64,000 nucleotides of DNA, from contig CM066321.1 of assembly GCA_033807775.1 (NCBI GenBank), positions 255,676,422-255,740,421 of the forward strand, written 5' to 3'. Source of the stretch: Saussurea involucrata (Eukaryota > Streptophyta > Magnoliopsida > Asterales > Asteraceae). Under the pieces are notes generated by a model. That model was not told where the DNA came from. It was given only the letters and a program-made list of their open reading frames with translations, and did no database searches. Below are positions 31,217 through 41,853 of the stretch, piece after piece; position 1 is the first letter of the stretch, and the number at the start of each line of letters is the position of its first letter. The position numbers and the translations under genes are program-made.

Positions 31217-33085
31217 CTAAGAAGAAGTGTATGAAAGAGTTGCAAACTACTTTATGCCTCCAGAGTTTATGTACAGGAGCCCAATCGTTATTCCCAGACT
31301 TGATTTGCCTATCTTAGAAGAACCAATATGTGATTTCATTATGGAACAGAAGAATGTTCCTTTGGCCAGAAATTATCACTTTTTTCCTTAAGACAATTAT
31401 TGGTCACTGTATTGCCAAGATGATGAATTTTTTGAAGTTGAACACTTTATTGATGGATACTAGGATCAGAAACTACAAATGGTCTACTTTGAGGGTTCTA
31501 ACAGATTCAGAAAACCAGGTGAGAGACCGTTCTTAAAGAAAAGGATTGTTAGTATTTTGGAGTTCCAAATAGAAAATTTTGTTGACCTCAAATATGTCAG
31601 TATCAAAGTTCTGAAAGAAGGAAATACTAAAGTCAATTTTACAAGCTTTGACTTTCACAGGCTGTTTTTAGAGGATCATATATTCTTGGTGAAATTCTTT
31701 GCATGTACTGAAGAAACATGGATAGAGCTTGAATTTAGAAGACTCTTGGGGATTTATGTCAGAAATCTGTACATGTATGATTTTCAACTGGCAATTGAGA
31801 CAAGAAAAGAAAAATGCAATCCGACCTGTCCAATCAGAAGTCTAAAGCATGACACTAGCATTGTTGGGTTTGTTGGTGAATGAATTGGTAATGAAAGGTT
31901 CATCTATGCCGATTCCAATAAACTTATTATGTTCAGATTGAATGATCTAGTAAAATACAACGATGCTACTTTGGAATTGTTATTGGTAAAAATGAAAGCA
32001 AATGTTGATGGTGATAGAGCTTCTGTAAAAGAAAAGTGCATTAGACATGTAAATGAAAGATTGGAGCTCAGAATCAAAGTCAGAAACTGTCATGATTTGT
32101 TGCTATCAGAAGAAAATCCTAAGAAATTGCTTCACATTGATTTTGTGTTCCCATCAGAATATCAAGTAAATGATGTGTATGATGATATTGCTGAAGAAAT
32201 CATTCCAGAAGTTGTTTCTATTCAAGAAGATGTTCAAATGCAGGATGTTGAACAAAATCCTGAGACTTCTGAAGCCGGTTCAGAGCAAGTGCCACTTAAT
32301 CTGAATGCATTGTTCTTAGAATTCGAGTTACGAAACTTATTTGAAAACAGAGTTATCCAATACACTGATGTATTTCATGACAAGTCTCAAGAATCTCAGA
32401 GGTTTTATATAGAACGGATCAGATGCATAGGAAAGCAAAAAATTATGTGTATTCTGAATTTATGATCACTGGCCTCAGAGAAATCTGTATAAAGAAGTTT
32501 ATGAAGAATGATTATTATGGATTTGAAGTTCTAAGAGAAGATGGAAAGGTGTATTACTTCTCTGAAGCTGATTTTGGGAAGATTTCAGTGTTTGACTTCT
32601 ATGATTTGTTTCATCTTCTGAGAAACAAAGAAGATAGCAAATACAAGAAAGAAAGAGGAGCATTAGCCATTGTAAAGGAAGGAATGTTTTATGCTTTGAG
32701 ATGGGCTGCTTACAATGATTTCCAAATTGCTTTATCTGTGGGAAGACCATGTGTTTATCTGTCAAGGCCAAACACTGATCACAATCATCTGAGTATAATG
32801 AAGAAAGGATATGTATGTACATGGCCATAACTGGGAGTCATATTGGCAAATGATCATAGTGAAAAGATATTCTTCAGAACTAGTGAAGTAGCCAAATATA
32901 GTTCTGGAACACTCAGATTCATCAAAAGAAATATGGAAAGAAAGCTGACAAAAGGAGATAAGGTCAAAGAAATAAAGGAAATTATTGAGAAGATTGACCG
33001 AAGACTAGCCCTGAGAAATTTGTTTCTTCTGAAGAGCGTTTCTGCTTTGAAAGAAGAAAATGTGGACAAGTACAAGGTTGTTTGA
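31217..33085 (+). pseudogene. Extra ORF of G, C-terminal part
   Basis: The coding signal is nearly continuous across frames 31479-31883, 31929-32465 and 32423-33085, broken by stops at 31353, 31881 and 32828 and a frameshift near 32430. It includes a helical LFENRV region, then DYYGFEVLREDGKVYYFSEA and FYDLFHLLRN. This last block aligns in pattern with PYGIFFLDFYG and LRDLIYWC of the A and B C-terminal exon, suggesting a shared but divergent domain. The end is basic (RFIKRNMERKLTKGDK) and stops just before the polypurine tract. Function unknown. Confidence 0.6.
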
Positions 33086-33099
33086 CAAAAGGGGGAGAT

Positions 33100-33967
33100 T
33101 GTTATTGTTAGGTCTAAATATGTCTTCAAGATTTAATATTATTGTCAAAGTCAAAGTCAATGTATTAAGTCTTGTGAGAAAGTCAAAGTTGCTTATTAGC
33201 CTTATTTAGTCCTTTGGTATAAATAGCTTTTGTTTAGTCTTATCATGTAACAATTGTAAAAGCTTTTGGACATAATTCTCATATTGTATTACAGAGCCGA
33301 CATGAATACGATATAAGCTTTCTCTCTCTACTCTCTCTCTAGAATTCTTATGGAAATTCATGTTGTTTGATCATTTTGGGACTATCAGTTAGATCTGAAG
33401 TTTGTCAAAAACCTAAGTGTTAAAGTCTGAAGAGAAGACTCAGACTTCTGAGAAAGAAGACTCAGTAGTTCTCGATGAAATGTATTTGTCAAAGTGCTAA
33501 GTGTTCATATCTGAAGAGAAGACTCGGACTTCTGAGAAGGAGAACCCAGAAGTTCTGAATAAGAAGAAAATGTTCCTGAGCTCAAGCGTTATGTTCTGAG
33601 TATGCTTTATCAGAATAGTGTTCAGAAGTTCTGAACAAGTGGTTCAGAACTTATGACTTAGACATTTTCTATCTTTGTAATTCTGTTATTAGTTACCATA
33701 TTAGAACACGTGTCATTGTTCTAATGGTCTGTTTTGTATATGTACTGTAGCTTTAGTATTTCCATACAGTATATATAGTTGTTAGCAAACTGTAAGCTAA
33801 CTAACTTTAGTATTCACTCTTGTAATCTTTGAGAGATTTCTCTCTCTAGATCTGTACTTTGTTCTTCATTGAATACAAAGCATTTCGCATCAATTCTCTA
33901 TATTTTCTATGCTTGATTGTGTTCTTGATTGTTAATATTGATTGTAAGATCAATCCTGGTTCCTACA
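33100..33967 (+). repeat. G 3' LTR
   Basis: 868 bp, TGTTATTGTTAGG...GGTTCCTACA. At 33390-33655 TTCTGA/TCAGAA words are dense, including AGTTCTGAAC/GTTCAGAACT arms, and a unit of about 90 bp containing CTGAAGAGAAGACTC is repeated. The right end was set by TTCCTACA, since no second LTR copy is available. Confidence 0.7.
33701..33778 (+). promoter_or_regulatory. G LTR promoter: G-box in hairpin, then TATA
   Basis: ATTAGAACA and TGTTCTAAT are perfect 9-bp inverted arms around CGTGTCAT, so CACGTG spans one arm and the loop. TATATATAG follows at 33770. The order matches the LTRs of A and B. Confidence 0.55.
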
Positions 33968-33975
33968 ATCAATAA

Positions 33976-34190
33976 AAAGGTAAAATTACAAAACACTCAG
34001 CTAAAAAACCATGCTATTTTAGTTGAGTTTTTCAAGAACATTAAGAGAAAGGTGAAATCACAAAACACCTAGATAAATATCATTCATTCTTGAGCTGGGT
34101 TCTTCAAGAATATCAAGAAAAAAAGTATGAAATGATGCATTTTTGGTTGGTTTTTTTCCAAGAAGATAAAGAAAAAAGTTGTTTTATGAA
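33976..34190 (+). repeat. Imperfect tandem repeat (about 73 bp unit)
   Basis: Units begin AAAGGTAAAATTACAAAACA, AAAGGTGAAATCACAAAACA and AAAGTATGAAATGATGC, each followed by TTGAG or TTGGT and TTCAAGAA. There are about two and a half copies. No coding signal. Confidence 0.55.
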
Positions 34191-36838
34191 ACTAGGGCCT
34201 TTTTTGAGGAAGCATGTGGTTTCACTAAAAAGTGGCAACCCATGTACCAGTATGATGGGGGGAGGTGCCATGTGTAGTTGGTAAAAGGAGTGACCAAGTT
34301 CCCAACAAAAAGATTAATATAAATTTTATCAGAATTATGTAAACATATTCATCATAAACAGTGAAAGAAATTTAATTTGTAATAACTTTTTTTCATTGCA
34401 TGCAGTGTGTTTGATTGAGTTCTGGTCCCACATTTATTCTAATTTTTATTTTTATTCATAAATTCAGCCATTTTGATACTAACATGTTATGAAATCTGTC
34501 TAATTTGTTGTATAAAAGCATACTTATAAAACGTTATGGGTTGTCACTAACAGGTTGTCACAAATATGCAGGGCTTTTTACTTCTGGTTATCGCATCTCA
34601 ATTCATATGCTTCTCTTGCTTCTTTCGATCCTCTAACACAAATCAGGTAGGCCATCAATCCATCACAAGTTTTCTATTTGATTTTTCAAAAAAGTAAAGC
34701 CTTTATGAGTGTGGAACATATTTGTAAAAGTAGACTTCATACTAATAACTATAGAAGTACATTAAAGTATTAAACTAATGTTTTATTGTTAATCCATCTT
34801 TAGAGGAAAATTCTCTTACACCATAAACATATGTATAATGTTTCCAATCTGTTCGTTTGTTGACCACCTATGGCTATGTACATAAAAGGTTGTTTATGGA
34901 CCTTACATGTTCAAACTCAACATGGACCTTACATGTTTGTATAGATTGAGAGAGTTTTTTAAATGGGAAGACATGTATGAATTTTTTTTGGCTTTCTATA
35001 TGAAGCTCTCCTCTAGATACTTAGTGAATAAGTCATTTTTATATCATTAAGTCATTGCCAAACAGTCATGTATAGCTGACTGGATATGATGCATGTGCTA
35101 ACAAACTAATCGCAATAATCTTACATGATAAGAGGCATGACGAGGACTGAGAATCTTATTAGGTAAGTGACAAACTCTTACCCGGTAAGCGCTTACCGGT
35201 AAACAACGTTTACCAACAATCTATTTTAATGGCACAAATGGTTACCAATAAGGTAAGTAAGGATAGTGACTATTAGCGGTAGGCACTTGGTAAACATCTC
35301 CTAACGGATGAAAACAAGTAGTCAATTTGTAAGAAGTTTCAAGATCACATTAACATGTTGTAATGACAAACCATGGAGGGGGTGACCTTTTTTGCAACCC
35401 TCTAATCACACGTCATCTTGAAACTTCTCGCCTTCTCACAAATTAGCTATATTTTCGTTTGATGTTGCTTCTAAGGTGAAATACATCATCGGATCTGGTA
35501 AGTATGTTATGTCAAAGATCTTGTGATCGATAATACAAGTGTAAGATTCACGAAGCATATACATTACGCTACCTTTAACTATTCAACATGAGAAAATATT
35601 GAACGATGATGATTCGATAATGGACGAATGAAATTTGCTGGTAGAATTGTAGTCAATATTTAGTCATTGAATGCGTGGAGGGAACTTTGAAAGGATGGAT
35701 TAACATGATTGTTAAGTTACAATTACAATATATAGAAATATAGATTATAAAGAATGATGAAATTGAGCAGCAAAAATGGTCTGCTATGTACATAACGAGC
35801 ACAAAGGCTATATACTTTGGTGTTATTCAGTTTGCTTAATCTGAATACAAGTTTTATTTTAATGAAAGCTTGTTTTAATTTTAGTTTATTTTTTTAAAGA
35901 GTTTTCATTTTCTGTAGGTGCATCGAAAGGTGGAGATTGGCAAGTGTTTTATGGAATCTCTTAATACCGAGCCTCATTTTGAAAACTTATGTGGGAATGT
36001 AAGGAAACAAAGCTCCGCTTAGTCAAGGACAACTCAGAAACTGGATGAAATCACACCTTTTTGCAGGTTTTAAACTTTGTTTTGAAGGATGCTTCTTCTG
36101 GTATTCACCGAGCCAGTCTTTCTGAGGGACAAGGGCATTTACGTCTTTCACATGGTAGTGTATTAACATATCTTGTTACCTTCAAGTTGTAGATTCATAT
36201 GCATCAGAATAAAGGGTAGGATTCGGTGAACCCATTCCAGGAGTCGAGCTTTATTTCTGTCCGCCTAACAAAAGAATAATTGAGATGCTCAACTAACTAC
36301 TCTCCCAATTGCTAAGAATCGCTCCCTAAATCTCTTTGTTCTCAACTACTTGGATCGATCACGTTTTTAGTGTATTGAATTTCAAGATCAAAAAATGCTC
36401 GAGTATTAAATCAAAAGCAAAAACATCAAGGTGATTTGTTCCAGACAAAAACATTGGTAACATAAATTCTGAATTTGTGTTTAAGCTCAAATGAGACCTC
36501 CTTTTGAATACACCATATTAGTTTTAAATGTTTATACAATTGCACCATGGATATATGTACCTCTAATTTCTTGCATATATTCCATTTTAAGCTTTATAAA
36601 GCGTCAGGTGTTGCTTTTGCCATTATTTATCTTCACAACTCGATCTTTATTCTTGAAAATGGAAACCTGATGCATTTTGGTAGTCATCTAAATCAAAAGA
36701 TGGATCGGTTCTTTGGCTCACATGCTGCATTGGATCAAAACATTGGATGGATACAACTAATCCAGTGCATGATTCTGTTTATTTGACAAAAAAACATTTC
36801 TACTTTTGTAATATTGTTTAATAATATTAAAATTTTAC
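34191..36838 (+). mobile_element. Body of a probable non-autonomous Helitron
   Basis: Apart from the exon-like pieces I see only AT-rich DNA, a cluster of GGTAA/TTACC words at 35162-35300 including the palindrome CCGGTAAGCGCTTACCGG (35182-35199), and an unsupported short ORF (36547-36786). No Rep/helicase is present. The 5' TC end could not be placed, so the left coordinate is only where the tandem repeat stops. Confidence 0.4.
34572..36154 (+). pseudogene. Three exon-like fragments of an unidentified host gene
   Basis: Exon 1, 34572-34646, runs from GCAG to CAG|GTAGG. It has 25 codons with a hydrophobic stretch (LLLVIASQFICFSCFF), possibly membrane-spanning. Exon 2, 35918-35998, runs from TGTAG to GGAAT|GTAAGG and reads 27 codons (KVEIGKCFMESLNTEPHF). 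Exon 3, 36067-36154, runs from TTGCAG to CATG|GTAGTG and reads about 29 codons (VLKDASSGIHRASLSEGQ). All three are open, with plant-like splice borders and T-rich intron DNA between them. I do not recognise the gene. They lie upstream of a Helitron 3' end, consistent with capture. Confidence 0.5.
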
Positions 36839-36870
36839 ATCCCGCCGCATTACACGGGTACCCAACTAGT
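36839..36870 (+). other. Helitron-type 3' terminus
   Basis: A short hairpin CCCG...CGGG (36841-36858) is followed 12 bp later by CTAGT and then T, as in plant Helitrons, which end in CTRR and insert between A and T. The stem is short, suggesting age. Confidence 0.6.
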
Positions 36871-36881
36871 TTTTCTTTAAA

Positions 36882-36943
<62 letters not shown>

Positions 36944-37496
36944 GCCCTAATCAAATGAGAACTAGGTAGTTTGTGAGAACTGTGAGATCCAATATGAGCC
37001 ACACATTTAGGATAATTAATACAATTTTTAAATAAATAAAAATTTGTTTTTAATCTAACTAAATTAAGAATTCCTAAAATCTCTCCTATTTTTCTCTCAT
37101 ACATATCCTCTATCTTTCTCTCTCTACCATAAACCTAATTCCTAAATTTTAGGGTTTGGGTATATCACATGAAAGTATCACGGGTATCACAGTGGGTATC
37201 ACAATGGGTATCATAGTGTAACACAATATATTTTGGGTATCACAATCATGATCGTTTGTACGTATTTTGTTATTAATAATATCGCTTTTATAGGTATCAC
37301 ATCGTGTATCCACCAGAGTATGGTTCCCCCGAGGCCCCAGAGATGAGAGAGGAGAGGAAAGATAAAAAATTTAAATACCTAAAATGCCCTTTATCTAAAA
37401 TTTCAATCAAATTACCAAAATTAATAATTTTTTAATTTACCTTTTGTTATGTGGCTCACAGTTTTCACAAATAACCGAGTTCTCTCTTGAATGACC

Positions 37497-37534
<38 letters not shown>

Positions 37535-37535
37535 C
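36871..37535. mobile_element. MITE inside a TA microsatellite
   Basis: Imperfect terminal inverted repeats of about 45 bp: left GGCCCTAATCAAATGAGAAC and on (36944), right, reversed, GGGGTCATTCAAGAGAGAAC (ending about 37498). Both contain the TTTGTGA-AACTGTGAG block. The flanks are (AT)n(GT)n at 36886-36943 and (AT)n at 37499-37533. The interior repeats GGGTATCACA words. No ORF. Confidence 0.6.
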
Positions 37536-37570
37536 CCCTATATATATACAAATTAGTATATACACACACA

Positions 37571-38370
37571 TATCGAGTCTAGGGATGGTAACGGGGCGGT
37601 TATCCCCTTACGCGGCCCCGACCCCAGTTTCGTGTAGAGAGCCCCGACCCCAATCCCCGACGGGTACGGGGATTAGAAACTCGCCCACAGTCAATACCCA
37701 GTCAACACCACGACCCTGTTTGGTACCCGGTTACCCGACCCGGTCTAGACCAGGTAATCCATCCAATCTATTCCTCCAAAGTTTCTCCTTTTTTATCTTT
37801 TTGTATATTATTCATCTTCACATAACAAGTGGCCTTACCCTACAGTAACCATCCTACTATTATTATTCTCTTCTCTTGTTAATTTGAGTTGGGAAAATTT
37901 TAAAGATTAGTTTTTTTGGTTAAATCAGGAAGAAGACAAAACAAGATTGATACAAGAAACAAGATTACAATTAAAGTATATTAACAATTGGTTCATCAAC
38001 CAAAGGAAAAGAAACTGGTACAGTAATCCTTCATCCTCCACGACTGTCAAAACTAAACGCATGAATAAAAATATATTAATTAGTATATATATATATATAT
38101 ATATATATACATACCGTGTACCGGGCGGGTCGGGGGTGTGACACCCGACCCCGATTTGAGTGTACCGAGTATCCTCGGACCTGTATTTGCGGGTATCCCG
38201 GCCCCGTCCAGGTCGGGTGAACCGGGTTCCTCGTCGGGCCGGGGCAAATCACCATCCCTAATCTGGTAAGTGATCACCATCCCCATCCCCGATAAAGATT
38301 CCCCGAACCCGAACCCGGCCTGAGAATTTCGGTTTTCATCATCGGTTTCGGTTTTTTTGCCATCCCTCGG
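37571..38370. mobile_element. GC-rich hAT-like non-autonomous element(s)
   Basis: The left terminus is TAGGGATGGTAACGGGG. Inverted partners are CACCATCCCTA at 38249-38259 and TTTGCCATCCCTC at 38357-38369. The interior has many GGGTCGGG/CCCGACCC words, with a GTCGGG...CCCGAC inverted pair at 38128-38149, and a (TA)n at 38083-38111. Two right-hand termini suggest one copy nested in or fused to another. No clear 8-bp duplication. Confidence 0.5.
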
Positions 38371-39290
38371 TGTTAGCTACAAGGACTTTATTCGTAAGAA
38401 TTTGGTAACCGCTAGGACCATATACATTAGTTTTCGAGTTTAGGGTTGTTAGTCATAATTTTTGTTAAACCACAAGGACCAAATTTGTATTTCACTCTAA
38501 ACTTGATAAAATATTTTGAGTGAATATGGATTTGGTCCCTACAATGTGTCAAAACTACGACTAGCGTTCTTAAGATCGATTAATTATAGATTTGGTCCAT
38601 ATCGTTGTCATTCTTTCATAACTATAATCCCTCTAACTAACAGCTACTAAATAAATCCGTTAATCTAGTTATCTCATAAGGTATGGCCTTTTTGTTTCTT
38701 TTTTTAAATCTTTTTTCTTTAAAAAAAAAAAAAAATAAATTAAATAATGGTTTTAAGTTTTCAATTATTATTTTTTCATGTGAGAAGAATACATATTAAA
38801 AAAACAATCCCACCGATCACCGACCTCATTTGTCCCATCCAAAAACACCACCATCATCTACAATCACACCCAATAACACAATCGTAAACCAAACACAAAT
38901 TTAAGAATACCATCATCATTTTTCAAACAAAAATACAAAAACAAAGTAATACGAAAGTTCTAAATAAAAAAAATCAAACATAATATCTCAAGAAAGCCAC
39001 ATGGGGAGCACCGTGGGTCCGATGCACTTCACTGTGGGTGAAGTGGCTGCAAAGCCACGCGTGTCACTCGAGGTGCAGAGCTGGGAATTCATTTAGGAGT
39101 AACAACCCTGTCGGTCTCGCGGGTTGTAGGCGACTTGGACCAACATCAAACCCACCCGAGTGCCACCCACCCTTTCCTCACTTTTTTTACCATCCCAATA
39201 TCCCTTTGACTACGCTTTCCTTTTCATTTCCTTTTGTTTCTCTTTTTATTTTGGGAGTTGCACTTTCTTTCCTTTCCCATTTAATTGTTG
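38371..39290. other. Intergenic debris, no gene seen
   Basis: AT-rich DNA with a twice-used phrase (ACAAGGAC near 38390, ACCACAAGGACCAAATTTGT near 38470, and TTTGGTCC in reverse), suggesting a decayed element with inverted ends. 39000-39170 is locally GC-richer with GTGGGTCCGATGCACTTCAC. Nothing coding. Confidence 0.3.
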
Positions 39291-39797
39291 ACCAACCAAA
39301 ATTGCTATTACACACTTTCCTTTAATTTTTCCCCATTATCTCTCTTTCACGATACTCTTTCTCCACCACAATCAGTACCTCAATTTCTCTCATTCTTCAA
39401 GTATTTATGGTGGATCTTCTCTAGATTTCTTTTAGAAGAACACTTGAAGCTACCCCTCAAGACTTGAAGTATTTATTGTGGGTCAACCCTATTATCTCAA
39501 CCACATCTTCAAAGATTTATTGGGTTTCTAAGGTTATCCTAAAAACCTAGTTGAGGAGTTTTATGATTTTTGTAAAAACTAGATACATGTATTATATGTT
39601 CTCCTAACCCTTTAAAACACTTTATTTTGGTTATACTCCTTTTATTTAGTAAAATACTCATATTATCACATCTAGAAGATTTTGAGTGGTTTGGGTATAA
39701 ACCCTCATATTTGTGTTTTATAACTCATGAGTTTACTCCTTAAGCATTTGAAGGAGTTTCATGGAACACTATTGGTATTTGGATGCGCTCACTCACT

Positions 39798-39858
<61 letters not shown>

Positions 39859-40780
39859 TATGAAATTGTTGACCTAGCTTGAGGATTTAATATATATGTG
39901 ACATTTTGATGCTCATAAACTACTCGTACATGGTCTTATACCTTTGTACCATTTTATGAAGATGTACTACTTGTGGATAACTCATATAAAGTCACATGCC
40001 TATTCGATATATATAGAGATCCTTGAATATACGTAAAGCTCATGTCACCATGAAAATAGTGGTTGGACCATAAGTTTACACTTATTGGAATTATACACAA
40101 TTTTCTTGGAGTAAGCATATATAATGGTATAACATGGAAAAACATGGATGAATTGTCAAGTAGGCACTAGGAGGATATAGTCTTGTGGTGCCACCTTGGA
40201 GGTATGCACCTAGATCTCCGTCGATTGGGGTAATGCCATGGAGGTAGTCCTCAATGTGTCGGGCCTTGTGGTGTTACTTGTGGGAGCAGACACTAAGGTA
40301 TATCGACTCTTGAGGTGAAACTTGATTGGTGTTATTGGTCTCCCCCATTGATTCTAAATAAATGAGCTATGTAATTATATATACCAATTTGTAACCGAAG
40401 ATTATTGATAAATGGTATTCACTCAAACTCACAAGGCTTTTTGGCCTAACACTTTTTTGGTGTCGACATGTATCTCAGGTTCTAGCGTCGCAGTCGCTAA
40501 GAAGAGTTAGTCGACCTTTAGACGTGAGCTTTGGGAGACACTTTTTAGGACTCCATTCTTGAAGGATGTTGTTTTGGATTGTAGATAACACCATTTTTGT
40601 AATCTTATTTCTTGACAAGAATTAGATTAATAGGTTGTTATCTCTACCGTTGATTTACAAACTTGTAATTAACCAAGCGTGCATCATTTCCCTTTTTGGG
40701 AAGGCTCGTGTTTTGACATTTATATACCACTTTTCAGTTTTAGGTAATTTTTTGTTTATCCCAAATTTTGGGGTGTTACA
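39291..40780 (+). repeat. LTR remnant ending at a primer site
   Basis: The right end is fixed by TTTTGGGGTGTTACA at 40780 followed by AGTTGGTATCAAAGC. The left end is not identified. It contains (CA)n(TA)n at about 39803-39857 and a GTGGTGCCACCTTGGAGG-type phrase region (40170-40300). The primer-site type suggests a chromovirus or copia source rather than the Tat pol that follows. Confidence 0.5.
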
Positions 40781-40783
40781 AGT

Positions 40784-40795
40784 TGGTATCAAAGC
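40784..40795 (+). other. Primer binding site, one mismatch
   Basis: TGGTATCAAAGC differs at one base from the tRNA-iMet complement. It lies three bases after the LTR remnant, and pol begins only about 30 bp later. Confidence 0.6.
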
Positions 40796-40814
40796 TTTAG
40801 TTTAAGTGAACTAT

Positions 40815-41853
40815 GTATTGACGTAAAGACAAAGTTTAACGTCATCGACTGTTCATCAGCTTACAACGTTATACTTGGTCGACCATGGATCCACGATATG
40901 AAAGCGGTCCCCTCGACCTATCATCAGAAAATCAAATTCCCGACGCCATGAGGAGTACAAGAAATCAAAAGTAAACAGAAGACCGCACGTGATTGCTACA
41001 AGGCGATATTAAAATCTCAGAAAAGAGATATTTAGCAATTGCAGGTCCAGGACGTTCCTAAATCCTCAGATGATTATCGCCTAGAAGAAGTCATGTTGGA
41101 CCAGGACAAGTGTGATCAAATTTTCTTTGTGGGGACATCGTTAGATTCCATCATAAAGAGGCAGCTAATCTCCTTTTTGCAGGAACATGCCGATTGTTTC
41201 GCTTGGACGCACGAAGACATGGTCGGCATTGATCCCGATGTCATCTCCTATAAGTTGAACGTCGACCCATCGTTTAAACCAATAAAGCAAAAACGTCGTA
41301 AGTTCTCCCCTGAACGGAACAAGGTGATCAATGATGAGGTCGACAACTTGCTTAAGACTGGGAAGATCAGAGAAGTGAAATACCCTGACTGGTTAGCCAA
41401 CGTCGTGTTCGTATAGAAGAAAAGCCGGAAGTGGCGAGTTTGTATCGACTTCGCAAACCTTAACAAGGCCTGCCCTAAAGATCCATTTCCACTACCCCAC
41501 ATCGACGCTATGGTCGACGCGACCGCAAGACATAAACTCTTGACGTTCATGGAGGCTTATTCCGGATACAATCAGATACTGATGTACAACGAAGACCAAT
41601 AGAAGACTGCTTTTATGACAGATAAACGCATATACTGCTACAAAGTCATGCCTTTCGGCTTGAAGAATGCAGGGTCAACCTACCAGCGATTGGTTAACAA
41701 GATGTTCAAAGAGCACCTTGGGGACACCATGGAGGTTTACATAGACGACATGCTTGTCAAGTCTAAGCAGGCGATCGACCATATCGATCATCTGGAGAAA
41801 TCCTTCGACGTTCTTTGACAATATCAGATGAAACTGAATCCTACGAAATGTTC
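40815..41853 (+). pseudogene. Element H: Tat-type gypsy pol, protease end and RT (left part)
   Basis: It opens with the end of the protease domain (SAYNVILGRPWIHDMKAVPS) and then the pre-RT linker (HADCFAWTHEDMVGIDPDVI). RT follows with RVCIDFANLNKACPKDPFPLP, AYSGYNQI, CYKVMPFGLKNAGSTYQRLV and the catalytic box VYIDDMLVKS. These motifs are typical of the Tat lineage. In-frame stops at 41033, 41414, 41600 and 41816 show it is dead. Element B entered at 41854, and pol resumes at 53677 in the RT thumb. Confidence 0.8.

Larger units (their letters stand above)
31217..33967 (+). mobile_element. Element G: 5'-truncated Sirevirus-like retrotransposon
   Basis: It contains only the last ORF, a polypurine tract (CAAAAGGGGGAGAT at 33086-33099) and a complete 3' LTR (33100-33967). 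The layout mirrors the 3' ends of A and B. The 5' part is missing, cut at the hAT-like remnant. Confidence 0.7.

Noticed and set aside
31330..31536. 68-codon ORF in G
   Set aside because: An out-of-frame shadow of the extra ORF, whose own frame continues through 31479-31883 after a stop.
36547..36786. 79-codon ORF near the Helitron end
   Set aside because: No domain or homology recognised, AT-rich, and of a length expected by chance.
39038..39325. 95-codon ORF before the LTR remnant
   Set aside because: Ser/Phe/Leu-rich from pyrimidine tracts, with no domain.
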